Source of the DNA: JABAYQ01 sp049890095 | GTDB taxonomy: Bacteria > Bacteroidota > Bacteroidia > Flavobacteriales > UBA7312 | Assembly: GCA_049890095.1 (NCBI GenBank) | Contig: JBMHCD010000011.1 | Span: 1-64,000 of the forward strand | Length of the DNA stretch: 64,000 nucleotides | Reading direction: 5' to 3' | Shown: piece by piece, positions 26,694 through 35,585 of the stretch | Layout: the number at the start of each line of letters is the position of its first letter | Position numbering within the stretch: position 1 is the first letter of the stretch | The notes under the pieces: generated by a model | What the model was told of the DNA's origin: nothing | The model's input: the letters and a program-made list of their open reading frames with translations, nothing else | The model's database searches: none | Program-made: the position numbers and the translations under genes

Positions 26694-27887
26694 TTAGCTT
26701 AATTTCATTAACGCTTTTTTGATTCTAGAAACAGCTTCTTTTAAATTTTCTTCTGATGCTGCATAGGAAATACGAACACAATTTGGTGTTCCGAATGCTG
26801 TACCAGAAACCAATGCAACATGTGCATTGTTTAATAAATACATACAGAAATCGTTACTATCTTTAACCATAAATTCGCCATCACTTTTGTTAAAATAAAA
26901 GGATATATCAGGAAAAATATAAAATGCTCCTTGTGGAGTATTACATTTTACACCATCAATTTCAGACAATAAATTCAACATTAAATCCCTTCTTTTATGA
27001 AAAGCATTACGCATATATTCGATTTTTACTGGGTCAGCTAGCATAGCTGTTTCAGTTGCTTTTTGTGCGATAGCACAAGTGGCAGAAGTTAATTGACCCT
27101 GAATTTTATTACATGCTTTTGCAATCCACTCCGGAGCAGCAATATAACCGACTCTCCAGCCAGTCATAGCAAAGCCTTTTGAAACACCATTTACAGTTAT
27201 AACTCTTTCTTTTATAGAATTTATATTTGCCATGCTGAAATGATCAGTCCCAAAATTTATATGTTCATATATTTCATCGCAAACAACCAAAACTTGTGGA
27301 AATTCTTCTAAAACTTTAGCAATTTCTTTAAGTTCTTGTTCAGTATAAACAGTTCCACTAGGGTTGCAAGGCGTACTAAAAAGAAGCATTTTGGTTTTGG
27401 ACGTAATGCTTTTCCTCAACTTTTCAGGACTAATTTTAAAATCGTTTTCAATACTACTTTCAACTACTACAGGGTCTGCCTCTCCTAATTTAACAAGTTC
27501 GAAATAGCTTACCCAATATGGTGCAGGAAGTATTACTTCATCTCCTTTATTTAATAGACTAAGACAAAGATTAGCTATAGATTGTTTTGCTCCAGTAGAT
27601 ACGATTATATTTTCTGTAGTGTATGTAAGGTTATTATCTCTTTTTAGTTTGGTGCAAATAGCTTGTCTTAATTCTAAAAGGCCGGGTACAGGTGTATAAT
27701 GTGAAAAGTTATCATCAATTGCCTTTTTAGCAGCATCTTTGATAAATTCTGGTGTATCAAAATCTGGTTCTCCAAGACTCAATGCGATAACATTATGTCC
27801 TTTTTGTTTGAGTTCTCTACTCATTCTTGCCATGGCTAAAGTAGCTGATTCTGATAGTCTTGAAAGTCTTTCTGAAACTTGATTCAT
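26694..27887 (-). CDS. PLP-dependent class I aminotransferase (aspartate aminotransferase type)
   Basis: 397 residues from ATG 27887 (MNQVSERLSRLSESATLAM), the usual family N-terminus; an upstream ATG at 27941 would add 18 atypical residues. Fold type I landmarks: SLGEPDFDTP, STGAKQSIANL, LLFSTPCNPSGTVYT, CDEIYEHI, and the PLP lysine in NGVSKGFAMTGWRVGY. It probably interconverts aspartate/oxaloacetate and glutamate/2-oxoglutarate. The kinase gene starts on the next base after its stop. Confidence 0.92.
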   Translation of the reverse strand: MNQVSERLSRLSESATLAMARMSRELKQKGHNVIALSLGEPDFDTPEFIKDAAKKAIDDNFSHYTPVPGLLELRQAICTKLKRDNNLTYTTENIIVSTGAKQSIANLCLSLLNKGDEVILPAPYWVSYFELVKLGEADPVVVESSIENDFKISPEKLRKSITSKTKMLLFSTPCNPSGTVYTEQELKEIAKVLEEFPQVLVVCDEIYEHINFGTDHFSMANINSIKERVITVNGVSKGFAMTGWRVGYIAAPEWIAKACNKIQGQLTSATCAIAQKATETAMLADPVKIEYMRNAFHKRRDLMLNLLSEIDGVKCNTPQGAFYIFPDISFYFNKSDGEFMVKDSNDFCMYLLNNAHVALVSGTAFGTPNCVRISYAASEENLKEAVSRIKKALMKLS

Positions 27888-27900
27888 TTGTGAAAATTTT

Positions 27901-27933
27901 AACAAAGCAAATCTAATAAATTGTTGCTTTGTT
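27901..27933 (-). promoter_or_regulatory. Inverted repeat and -7 element in the aminotransferase leader
   Basis: A perfect 10-bp inverted repeat (AACAAAGCAA at 27901-27910, TTGCTTTGTT at 27924-27933) with a 13-nt spacer lies 13 nt upstream of the ATG. It encloses the minus-strand box TAGATTTG (27915-27908), a match to TAnnTTTG. It could be an operator around the promoter or a leader hairpin. Confidence 0.4.
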
Positions 27934-27973
27934 ATTAGCATAGTTTAAAATTCTTTTTAAAATCTAATTTTAT

Positions 27974-27981
27974 TAAATTTG
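27974..27981 (+). promoter_or_regulatory. -7 promoter element for the FN3/T9SS protein gene
   Basis: TAAATTTG matches TAnnTTTG, 23 nt upstream of the ATG at 28005. No -33 TTTG seen. Confidence 0.4.
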
Positions 27982-28004
27982 TAATAAGTATTCTAACCGA
28001 TAAC

Positions 28005-29438
28005 ATGATGTTCAAGTATACATTAATCACATTATTATTTTTATTTTTTTCTAATAGCATTTACTGTTTTTGTCCCCCAGCTTCTGGCTTGTATACTGAT
28101 AACTATTCCTTTAATTCTACAAATGCTTCTATTGATGGTCATTGGGATTCAATGGAAGACACAGAGGTTGATCATTTCATGATTAGATATAAGGAAGTTG
28201 ATGGAGAAGAGTGGTTAAATATGCTTAGCAATGAAAATTTTAAAACCATTTGGCCACTTGATTTTAATACTACTTATGTTTGGACTGTTGTGGCATATTG
28301 TTCTGAAAATCAGAGCGACCCTGCTGAATGGTCTCCAATTGACACTTTTTCAACGCCTGAATATATTGAATGTCCTGTACCGGTAAATATTTTTACAAAT
28401 AATATAATTGTAAACGAGAATCAAGCATTTGTAGATGGTAACTGGGATTCTATGTTAGGAATGGGGGTGGATCATTTTATGTTAGATTATAAACAACTAT
28501 CGGATAATGATTCTTCCTGGATTACACTCTCCAATATGGATAGTACAACAGTTATGAAAACTATGGGTAACCTTAATTTAAATACTTCCTATGAATGGAG
28601 AGTTAAAAGTTTTTGTTCTGTAAATCAATCTTATTATTCAGATTGGTCTGTAAGAGATACTTTTGAAATAGGTGAATTTGTTCCTCAACCTTTTCAACCA
28701 AACACAGCTATATCTATAAATAATCAAATTTGTGAAGGTTTATCGGATGTTACTATTTCTTTATCTCAGTCAGCTAATCAACCTGATATTCAATCTTCAA
28801 TAGTATTGTCTAATTCAGGGAAATTTGAAATATCAGATTTAGAAGTAGGTCAAGAGATAGGAGAGGCCTCTATAATGGCTGGTAATGGATTTTTTCAAAA
28901 CGATTATACTTTAGTTGTAAACGATATAATAAATGATAATAAAGCTGAAATAGCTTTAAAAAATATAGAATCAGGATTTATTGATGATTATTTTGATATT
29001 GAAAATGAAGGAGACGGAATTAAAATTTTTATTTTATCTCCTAGTGATCAGAATCTTTATACTTCGGGAAATTCTATAGACCTTACTTTTGGTAATATTT
29101 TTAGAAACCCATCTCCATCAACCCTCGAATTTTACTTTGTTCTTAATTCAGAATTAGGAGATAATACTCAAAGTCAATACGATTTTTTAATTGAATGTAC
29201 TTCATTAAATGAATACAATCTCGAATTTAAATTACAGCCAAACCCAACAAACAGATTTTTTTCGATTAATGTAAAAGGTGAAAAACAAATAAAGATTATA
29301 AATTCATTGGGTCAACTAGTAAAAAAAATAAATACTAATAAGCAGTTGATAGATGTCAGTCAATTAGACAAAGGGATATACTTTATTTGTGTAATTTCAA
29401 AAGACTTAGAAGGTGTTGAAAAGCTCTTAGTTAGATAA
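28005..29438 (+). CDS. Secreted protein with two FN3-like domains and T9SS type A sorting signal
   Basis: 477 residues; ATG at 28005, or the next codon at 28008. Signal peptide about 1-22 (LFFSNSIYC/F). Two tandem fibronectin type III-like domains (about 25-115 and 120-215) share DGHWDSM/DGNWDSM, VDHFM(I/L)xYK and a closing W(S)xxDTF. The middle (about 225-390) is a beta-rich region I do not recognise. The C-terminal ~75 residues are a T9SS type A domain (LQPNPTNRFFSINV, IKIINSLGQLVKKI, LDKGIYFICV). Exported to the surface; function unknown. The tail overlaps the convergent MFS gene by 12 bp. Confidence 0.85.
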   Translation: MMFKYTLITLLFLFFSNSIYCFCPPASGLYTDNYSFNSTNASIDGHWDSMEDTEVDHFMIRYKEVDGEEWLNMLSNENFKTIWPLDFNTTYVWTVVAYCSENQSDPAEWSPIDTFSTPEYIECPVPVNIFTNNIIVNENQAFVDGNWDSMLGMGVDHFMLDYKQLSDNDSSWITLSNMDSTTVMKTMGNLNLNTSYEWRVKSFCSVNQSYYSDWSVRDTFEIGEFVPQPFQPNTAISINNQICEGLSDVTISLSQSANQPDIQSSIVLSNSGKFEISDLEVGQEIGEASIMAGNGFFQNDYTLVVNDIINDNKAEIALKNIESGFIDDYFDIENEGDGIKIFILSPSDQNLYTSGNSIDLTFGNIFRNPSPSTLEFYFVLNSELGDNTQSQYDFLIECTSLNEYNLEFKLQPNPTNRFFSINVKGEKQIKIINSLGQLVKKINTNKQLIDVSQLDKGIYFICVISKDLEGVEKLLVR

Positions 29439-30596
29439 ATCTGTTTTCCATAAAACCAAACAACTCATCAATCCAGTTATTATACCAATTATTATTAAAC
29501 CTGTGTTTAGTGACCCTGTGTCAGAAATCCACCCAATAATTGGACCTACAATAGCAAACCCAATTCTTATACAAAAACTTCTAATTGAAAGAACAGTAGC
29601 CCTTATCTCAAAATTTGTTCTGCTATTGATTAGATTATAAAGTACTGGTGTAGTGAAACCTCTCATTACAAAAATTAAAAAAAGAAAGATTAGTCCAAAA
29701 TAATTACCCAGAAAGGTCATGGAAACAAATGATATTCCTATTAATACAGAGAGTACGTACAAGCGTTTTTTATTGTCTATAAATTTAGATAGCTTATATG
29801 AATTGAAAGAAGAAAATCCTGCACTTAAATTTAATAATGCCCAAACTATTCCAAACCATTTTATAGGTAGATTAATTTGACTAAAGTATGGTTGAGCAAA
29901 CCATGCAGCTGATAAAGTAGCAATTCCTATAAATGTTGAGGTTAATATTAGTCCCTTTATAACCTTGTTTTCTATGATTGAATATTTTACAATATTTAAA
30001 ATAGATTTTAGGTTTTTTTCTATTTTTTTCTTTTCAATTTGAGGTTCTACAAGAGAATAAGCCAAGGGAATAACAAAAAAAGCTACTGTCATTTGTGCGT
30101 ACCATGGATATCTTAAAGATAGTCCTGCTAAAAGTCCACCTGTTATTCCTGCTACGGCTTCAGAGAAGTTACCAATTCCGTACGATTTACCTTCAACTTT
30201 ATCATATTCTTTTGTTTTGTTTAATACAGATAACGAATCATATAATAAAGCAGAATCTGATCCAGAAACAAAACTTTGTCCAATACCCAAAAGAATCTGA
30301 GCAACAAAAAATTGCCAAAAGTCAAAGGAAAAACTAATTATTGTAAAACCAATAAAACTTAAAATTCCGCCAATGATCAATGATTTTTTTCTACCTAAAA
30401 CATCAGCAAAAAAGCCAGACGGAATTTCTAATAATGCTACAACTAAAGAATAGGTGGATTGTAATATCATTATTTCAAATAAGCTTAAACCATTTTCTTG
30501 AAAAAATAAAACTATTATAGGCATTGCAACAAGAAACCATCTTAATGCCTTAATGAAAAAAAGTTTCCAAATATTTGAATGTAATTTTTGATTCAT
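29427..30596 (-). CDS. Major facilitator superfamily transporter
   Basis: 389 residues with about 12 hydrophobic segments. The cytoplasmic loop 2-3 motif is present (GFFADVLGRKKSLIIGG, near residue 60). It resembles multidrug/efflux-type MFS proteins; the substrate cannot be assigned. Its ATG overlaps the xerD stop (ATGA), so it is translated from the same transcript as the recombinase, a pairing with no obvious functional logic. Confidence 0.88.
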   Translation of the reverse strand: MNQKLHSNIWKLFFIKALRWFLVAMPIIVLFFQENGLSLFEIMILQSTYSLVVALLEIPSGFFADVLGRKKSLIIGGILSFIGFTIISFSFDFWQFFVAQILLGIGQSFVSGSDSALLYDSLSVLNKTKEYDKVEGKSYGIGNFSEAVAGITGGLLAGLSLRYPWYAQMTVAFFVIPLAYSLVEPQIEKKKIEKNLKSILNIVKYSIIENKVIKGLILTSTFIGIATLSAAWFAQPYFSQINLPIKWFGIVWALLNLSAGFSSFNSYKLSKFIDNKKRLYVLSVLIGISFVSMTFLGNYFGLIFLFLIFVMRGFTTPVLYNLINSRTNFEIRATVLSIRSFCIRIGFAIVGPIIGWISDTGSLNTGLIIIGIITGLMSCLVLWKTDLSN

Positions 30597-31492
30597 GATC
30601 GTGGATGAAAATCGGTGATAGTTTGTTTTATATATTCCGAATCTAGATGAGTATAAATTTCAGTAGTAGTAATGGATTCGTGCCCAAGCATTTCTTGAAC
30701 TGCACGAAGATTGGCACCTCCTTCAATTAGATGAGTGGCAAAGCTATGTCTAAATGTATGTGGGCTTATATTTTTTTTGATATTTGACTTTTTAACTAAT
30801 TCCTTAATCAAAATAAAAATCATTACCCTTGAGAGTTTTTTTCCGTTTCTGTTTAAAAAGATAATATCATTACTCCCTTCTTTAATTTTTTGTTGATTTC
30901 TGCTTTGATTAATATAATCGTTTAGCAATTTATTTCCTATTGATCCAATTGGCACAAGTCTTTCTTTTTTTCCTTTACCCTCAACCTTTATAAAACCCTC
31001 TTTTTCATACCAATTGGATAATTTAAGATTGATAAGTTCTGAAACTCGTAATCCGCAACTATACATTACTTCTATGATAGCTTTATTTCTTATTCCTTGT
31101 GGATGACTCAAATCAATATGTGAAATGATATGGTCAATTTCGTCTACTGTTAGTGTATCTGGCAAATAAGTTCCTAATTTTGGACTTTCAATATCATTTG
31201 CAGGGTTTTCAACAATAATATTTTCTAGTATTAAGTATTTGAAGAATGCTTTTATTCCAGAAATAATTCTAGCCTGTGATTTTGAACTCATCCCAATTGA
31301 AGCAATCCATTCAATAAATTTTCGAATATCTTCAACGTTTATTTCAGAAGGTTTCTTGTCTGATTCGGACAGTTCCATAAAGGAAACAAATTTTTTAATA
31401 TCTCTTATATAAGAGTCTGCAGTGTTTTTTGAATTAGATTTTTCAAATAAAACATGAGAACCAAATTCTTTTATATAATTTTTCCAACTCAT
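30593..31492 (-). CDS. xerD: Site-specific tyrosine recombinase XerD-like
   Basis: 299 residues, the normal Xer length. N-terminal SAM-like core-binding domain (about 1-85), then the catalytic domain. Active-site residues are all seen: Arg in SCGLRVSEL, Lys in GKGKKERLVP, HTFRHSFATHL (His and Arg), GHES (His) and the nucleophile Tyr in TEIYTHLD. It resolves chromosome dimers at dif. Nothing around it (no attC, no cargo) suggests an integron or integrative element. It is divergent from aroQ with only 16 bp between start codons. Confidence 0.93.
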   Translation of the reverse strand: MSWKNYIKEFGSHVLFEKSNSKNTADSYIRDIKKFVSFMELSESDKKPSEINVEDIRKFIEWIASIGMSSKSQARIISGIKAFFKYLILENIIVENPANDIESPKLGTYLPDTLTVDEIDHIISHIDLSHPQGIRNKAIIEVMYSCGLRVSELINLKLSNWYEKEGFIKVEGKGKKERLVPIGSIGNKLLNDYINQSRNQQKIKEGSNDIIFLNRNGKKLSRVMIFILIKELVKKSNIKKNISPHTFRHSFATHLIEGGANLRAVQEMLGHESITTTEIYTHLDSEYIKQTITDFHPRS

Positions 31493-31496
31493 TAAT

Positions 31497-31504
31497 TAAC
31501 TTTG
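31497..31504 (+). promoter_or_regulatory. -7 promoter element for aroQ
   Basis: TAACTTTG matches TAnnTTTG and ends 4 nt before the aroQ ATG at 31509, within the 16-bp gap to xerD. The mRNA would be leaderless. Confidence 0.5.
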
Positions 31505-31508
31505 CAGT

Positions 31509-31934
31509 ATGAAAATAGTTATTTTGAATGGTCCAAATTTAAACTTATTAGGTGTAAGAGAAAAAAGTATTTATGGAGAAAAGTCTTTTGACCAGTATTT
31601 TTCAGCACTAAATGAATTATTTCCTGATGTAAGTTTAGATTTTTTTCAAACAAATATTGAGGGAGAGTTAATAGATCTTTTGCATAAATTTGGATTTTCC
31701 GATTATAAAATTATTCTTAATGCTGGAGGATATACTCATACTTCTGTAGCCTTGTCAGATGCCATTTCAGCTATAACTGCAGAGGTTTTTGAAGTACACA
31801 TTTCGAATATATATTCTAGAGAGGAATTTAGAAGAAAGTCTTTAATTTCTCCAAATTGTAAAGGCGTTATATGTGGTTTTGGATTAGATAGTTATAGATT
31901 AGCAATTGAAGGAATTTTATCTGATAAAATTTAA
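31509..31934 (+). CDS. aroQ: Type II 3-dehydroquinate dehydratase
   Basis: 141 residues, typical for this small dodecameric enzyme of the shikimate pathway. Signatures: ILNGPNLNLLGVREKSIYG (including the catalytic Arg and Tyr loop), IILNAGGYTHTSVALSDAI, and EVHISNIYSREEFRRKS (catalytic His). The enzyme is complete. It has almost no upstream untranslated region, and it ends 2 nt from the stop codon of ddl on the other strand. Confidence 0.97.
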   Translation: MKIVILNGPNLNLLGVREKSIYGEKSFDQYFSALNELFPDVSLDFFQTNIEGELIDLLHKFGFSDYKIILNAGGYTHTSVALSDAISAITAEVFEVHISNIYSREEFRRKSLISPNCKGVICGFGLDSYRLAIEGILSDKI

Positions 31935-31936
31935 AT

Positions 31937-32911
31937 TTAAGATAGATCAAAAATATGATCAATAGATTGGTAAAATAAAGACTTTAGATTAATTCCAGCA
32001 GCTTTTGCTTGTTGAGGTATAATACTTTCTTCAGATAAACCTGGAACCGTATTTGCTTCGATAATGTATGGTTCTCCATTTACAATAATGAAATCTATTC
32101 TGGCAATGCCATTTAAATTTAAAAGTCGGTATATTTTTTTTGTTAGAAGATAAACTTTTTCTGTTGTTTGAGAATTCAGTCTTGCAGGAGTTATCTCTTT
32201 TGATTTTCCTTCATATTTTGCTTCATAATCAAAAAAATCATTTTCTGAAACAATTTCAGTAATTGGAAGAGTTGTTAAATCTTTATGAAAATTATGAATA
32301 CCACAGGTTACTTCAACTCCATTTAGAAATGATTCGATAATAATTTTGTCATCAAAATGGAATGCTTTTTCTATTGCATTAACAAGTTCATCTTTTTTGT
32401 TCACTTTGCTTATCCCAAAACTTGAACCATTACTATTAGGTTTTACAAAACAAGGGATGCCCACTTTTTTTATAATTTCTGGAATATCGAATGACTCGCT
32501 TTTATTTAAAGAAATAGAATTAGCACACAATATACCTTTATCTTTCAAAAAATTATTGCACTTATATTTATCGAAACTTAACTCTGCTGCTTTCTTTCCT
32601 GAGGTGTTATATGGAATGTTAAGTTTGTCGAAATACTCTTGAAGCTCACCGTTTTCTCCAGGTATTCCATGTATAGCCATAAAAACACCATCAAAAAGTA
32701 AAGTTTGTCCTTTATATTTTACACTAAAGTTTTTTTTGTTAACAATGTATTTTTTTTGACCTTCTATCATGAACCACCCATTTTGATCTATTACAATTTT
32801 AAATGTTTTGTATTTCAAAGAGTCAATATTAGCAATTACTACCGAACCACTTTTCATGGAAACCAATTTTTCGGCAGAATAACCTCCCATAACAACGGCA
32901 ATATTCTTCAT
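31937..32911 (-). CDS. ddl: D-alanine--D-alanine ligase
   Basis: 324 residues. It joins two D-alanines for peptidoglycan precursors, using ATP in the cytosol. ATP-grasp features: N-terminal VVMGGYSAEKLVSMKSG (Glu of the substrate site), MAIHGIPGENGELQEYFD, CFVKPNSNGSSFGISKV, and the C-terminal metal/substrate segment IEANTVPGLSEESIIPQQA. The length is normal. It is divergent from the PASTA protein gene. Confidence 0.97.
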   Translation of the reverse strand: MKNIAVVMGGYSAEKLVSMKSGSVVIANIDSLKYKTFKIVIDQNGWFMIEGQKKYIVNKKNFSVKYKGQTLLFDGVFMAIHGIPGENGELQEYFDKLNIPYNTSGKKAAELSFDKYKCNNFLKDKGILCANSISLNKSESFDIPEIIKKVGIPCFVKPNSNGSSFGISKVNKKDELVNAIEKAFHFDDKIIIESFLNGVEVTCGIHNFHKDLTTLPITEIVSENDFFDYEAKYEGKSKEITPARLNSQTTEKVYLLTKKIYRLLNLNGIARIDFIIVNGEPYIIEANTVPGLSEESIIPQQAKAAGINLKSLFYQSIDHIFDLS

Positions 32912-32915
32912 ATTT

Positions 32916-32923
32916 CAAAAATA
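32916..32923 (-). promoter_or_regulatory. -7 promoter element for ddl
   Basis: TATTTTTG on the minus strand matches TAnnTTTG and ends 4 nt before the ddl ATG, again leaving no room for a leader. Confidence 0.45.
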
Positions 32924-32962
32924 AACTAATTCTTTAGAAAGGCTAAGACCTAGTATAATTAT

Positions 32963-32970
32963 TATATTTG
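32963..32970 (+). promoter_or_regulatory. -7 promoter element for the PASTA-T9SS-rluD operon
   Basis: TATATTTG matches TAnnTTTG, 19 nt upstream of the ATG at 32990. The -33 region is not clear. Confidence 0.5.
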
Positions 32971-32989
32971 CTTAACGTTATACATTGTG

Positions 32990-33778
32990 ATGGAAAAAAA
33001 AGAAAACACATGGACAAAATTTTTTATAGGTAAGTTGTTTTACAAACACCTTTTTTTGAGTGTTCTGTCTGTTTTAGGTATCGTTTTTTTGATTTTATTT
33101 TTTTTAAAATTGTACACTAGACACGATAAACTCATAGAGCTTCCAGATTTTAAAGTTTATCAAATTAGTGAAGTTGATAGTATTTTTAATGAGTTATCCT
33201 TGAGATATATTGTGATTGATTCTATATATAATGATAATCTTTTACCACAATCTATAGTAGATCAAGACCCGAAACCAGGGTCATTTGTAAAAGAAAACAG
33301 AAGAGTATATTTCACTGTTGTTTCTAAGAATAAAAAAAGAGTCAAAGTTCCTAATTTGATCGATTTAACATTGAGAAGAGCTACTTCTAAGTTACTTAAT
33401 TCTGGATTATCCTTAGGAGAGTTGAAGTATGTGCCCGATATGGCAAAAAATGCAGTTTTGAAACAAATGTTTGAAGGAAATGTAATTAAAGAAGGTGAAA
33501 TTTTACCAGCAGGCTCAAAAATTGATTTAGAAATAGGTGATGGTTTGAGTGATGTAGTTGTTGAATTGCCTGATCTTACTGGTCTTACCTTGGAAGATGC
33601 AGAGTTAGTTTTAAAAATGAGATCTTTAAAAATTGGTTTAGCATTATTTAATGAAGATGTAATTGATAGTTCAACGGCAATTATTTATAATCAAATTCCT
33701 AGTATTTCAGATTTAGAAGTAATCAATTTGGGAAGAAATATAGATGTTTATTTAAAACCGAATAATTCAAATGAATAA
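32990..33778 (+). CDS. Membrane-anchored protein with three PASTA domains
   Basis: 262 residues from ATG 32990 (a GTG sits one codon earlier). One transmembrane helix near residues 20-42 (LSVLSVLGIVFLILFFLKLY) precedes three PASTA repeats: about 48-115 (ELPDFKVYQISEVDSIF), 120-188 (VKVPNLIDLTLRRATSKL) and 192-258 (VELPDLTGLTLEDAELVL). PASTA domains bind peptidoglycan stems or serve as spacers. There is no kinase or transpeptidase domain. Divergent from ddl, it likely faces the periplasm and has a cell-wall role. The next gene overlaps it by 8 bp. Confidence 0.9.
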   Translation: MEKKENTWTKFFIGKLFYKHLFLSVLSVLGIVFLILFFLKLYTRHDKLIELPDFKVYQISEVDSIFNELSLRYIVIDSIYNDNLLPQSIVDQDPKPGSFVKENRRVYFTVVSKNKKRVKVPNLIDLTLRRATSKLLNSGLSLGELKYVPDMAKNAVLKQMFEGNVIKEGEILPAGSKIDLEIGDGLSDVVVELPDLTGLTLEDAELVLKMRSLKIGLALFNEDVIDSSTAIIYNQIPSISDLEVINLGRNIDVYLKPNNSNE

Positions 33779-35585
33779 GTTTTTTTTACTTCTTGTTTTT
33801 ATGTTGCAGTTTAGCTTTCTTTTTTCACAAGAAAAAAGAGAAGTTGTTGCCGATCTTGTATTCAATTCATCTTTATTTCAAATCCCAATACAAAAAGCAT
33901 TAGTCTCTGATTTGAGTTTACCTTTTTTTGATGATTTTTCAACTTATAAAGGGTATCCTAATTCTAGTTTGTGGGAGGATAACGATGTTTTTATAAATAG
34001 ATCTCTTCCTGTTAACCCATTAAATCTTGGAGTAGCTACTTTTGATGGTTTAGATTCATTAGGAAATCCAAGAAATATTTTTTCTCAAACAGTTCATGGT
34101 CCCTCCGACTTTTTAACTTCTAAGTCAATTGACGTTTCTGAACATGATTTACTATATTTCTCTTTTTGTTTTCAGTCAACAGGCTTAGGAAATATTCCTG
34201 AATCTAACGATTCTTTATTAGTTCAATTTTTAGATATCAATGGGCAGTGGAATACGGTATGGTATACAGAAGGAAAAGAATTATCTGAATTTGAAAAGGT
34301 TGATATTATTATTGAAGATTCTGAGTATCTTTTTGATGAATTTCAATTTCGTTTTCATAATTATTCAACATTATCTGGAAATTTTGATCATTGGCATTTA
34401 GATAATGTTTTATTGACAGAAGATTTTAATTTGTCTCAAAATACTGATGATGTAGCTTTTGTTTATGAAACTTCTGATGTATTAAATTTTTATACCAATG
34501 TTCCTTGGTCTCATTTTGTTGGTAATGAGTCGAGTTATATAGCAACAACTATGGATAGTTGGTTAAGAAATAATTATTCTATTGTTAAAAGTATTGATTA
34601 TAGATATGATATTTTTAATGAAGATGGAAATATTATTTATCATTATCCAACAACCGGACCAAGTAGGAATGATAATGTATTTTCTTATGATGGATCAAAT
34701 TATTCCTATTCAGAACATTCTATTGCACCAATTACATTATTTACTTTCGCATTTAGCTCTACCGAATCAGATAATGTAACATTTGATATTGTACAATCTA
34801 TAGCTACTGATGATATTGATTTGTTTAAGAATAATGATACATTGAGAGTAAAACAAGAGTTTAAAAATTTTTATTCATTAGATGATGGAACTGCCGAAGC
34901 ATCATATGGAATTAATGTAGAAGGCGGTATGATGGGAATTAGATACAATATCTCTGAGGAAGATATACTGAAAGCTGTTCAAATTCATTTTGAACAAAAC
35001 CTAGAACCATCCAATAGTTCTGCTTTTTCTATAACTATTTGGAGTGAATCTTCAGGAATGCCTGACGAAATGATTTATCAAAGTCAAATTTTTTATCCAG
35101 AATATACCAATACTCAAAATGGTTTTTTTGAATATGTTTTGGAAAATCCTATTTCTATTGAAGGTTCCATTTTTGTAGGAATGCAACAATATTACGATCA
35201 AATCTTGAATGTAGGTTTAGATAAAAATACTGTAAATAATGACAGGATGTATTATAATTTAGGCTCTGGATGGTTACAGTCTAATTGTGCTGAATGTTCA
35301 GGTACGTGGATGATTAGGCCTGTTTTTGGAGCTTTGAGTAATCAAAACAATCTTCATAAAAAGAATATTACTGTTTATCCAAATCCTTCCAATGGCTTGA
35401 TAAATGTAAACAGTATAGAAAAAGTAAGTTATAAATTGTATGATTTGAAAGGAAGAGAATTATTATCATCAAATAAAAAAGATTCTTTATTTTCTTTGGA
35501 TGTTTCTTTTTTACCCAAAGGCATTTACCTTTTAAAATTATATAGTGATACTTCGTTTATTAATCAAAAAGTTATTGTTCAATGA
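33771..35585 (+). CDS. Secreted protein with MAM-like region and T9SS type A sorting signal
   Basis: 604 residues. Signal peptide about 1-19 (MLQFSFLFSQ). Residues about 45-215 resemble a MAM/jelly-roll-like beta-sandwich (FFDDFSTYKGYPNSSLWED, GVATFDGLDSLG, FRFHNYSTLSGNFDHWHLDN). I do not recognise the middle. The C-terminal ~80 residues are a T9SS type A domain (ITVYPNPSNGLINVNS, YKLYDLKGRELLSS, LPKGIYLLKLY). Overlapping starts and stops with the PASTA gene (8 bp) and rluD (ATGA) make a three-gene operon. Confidence 0.85.
   Translation: MNKFFLLLVFMLQFSFLFSQEKREVVADLVFNSSLFQIPIQKALVSDLSLPFFDDFSTYKGYPNSSLWEDNDVFINRSLPVNPLNLGVATFDGLDSLGNPRNIFSQTVHGPSDFLTSKSIDVSEHDLLYFSFCFQSTGLGNIPESNDSLLVQFLDINGQWNTVWYTEGKELSEFEKVDIIIEDSEYLFDEFQFRFHNYSTLSGNFDHWHLDNVLLTEDFNLSQNTDDVAFVYETSDVLNFYTNVPWSHFVGNESSYIATTMDSWLRNNYSIVKSIDYRYDIFNEDGNIIYHYPTTGPSRNDNVFSYDGSNYSYSEHSIAPITLFTFAFSSTESDNVTFDIVQSIATDDIDLFKNNDTLRVKQEFKNFYSLDDGTAEASYGINVEGGMMGIRYNISEEDILKAVQIHFEQNLEPSNSSAFSITIWSESSGMPDEMIYQSQIFYPEYTNTQNGFFEYVLENPISIEGSIFVGMQQYYDQILNVGLDKNTVNNDRMYYNLGSGWLQSNCAECSGTWMIRPVFGALSNQNNLHKKNITVYPNPSNGLINVNSIEKVSYKLYDLKGRELLSSNKKDSLFSLDVSFLPKGIYLLKLYSDTSFINQKVIVQ

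Noticed and set aside
30593..31492. XerD-like recombinase as marker of an integron or mobile island
   Set aside because: It has normal XerD length and neighbours are core genes (aroQ, ddl); no attachment repeats, cassettes or transposases are nearby.
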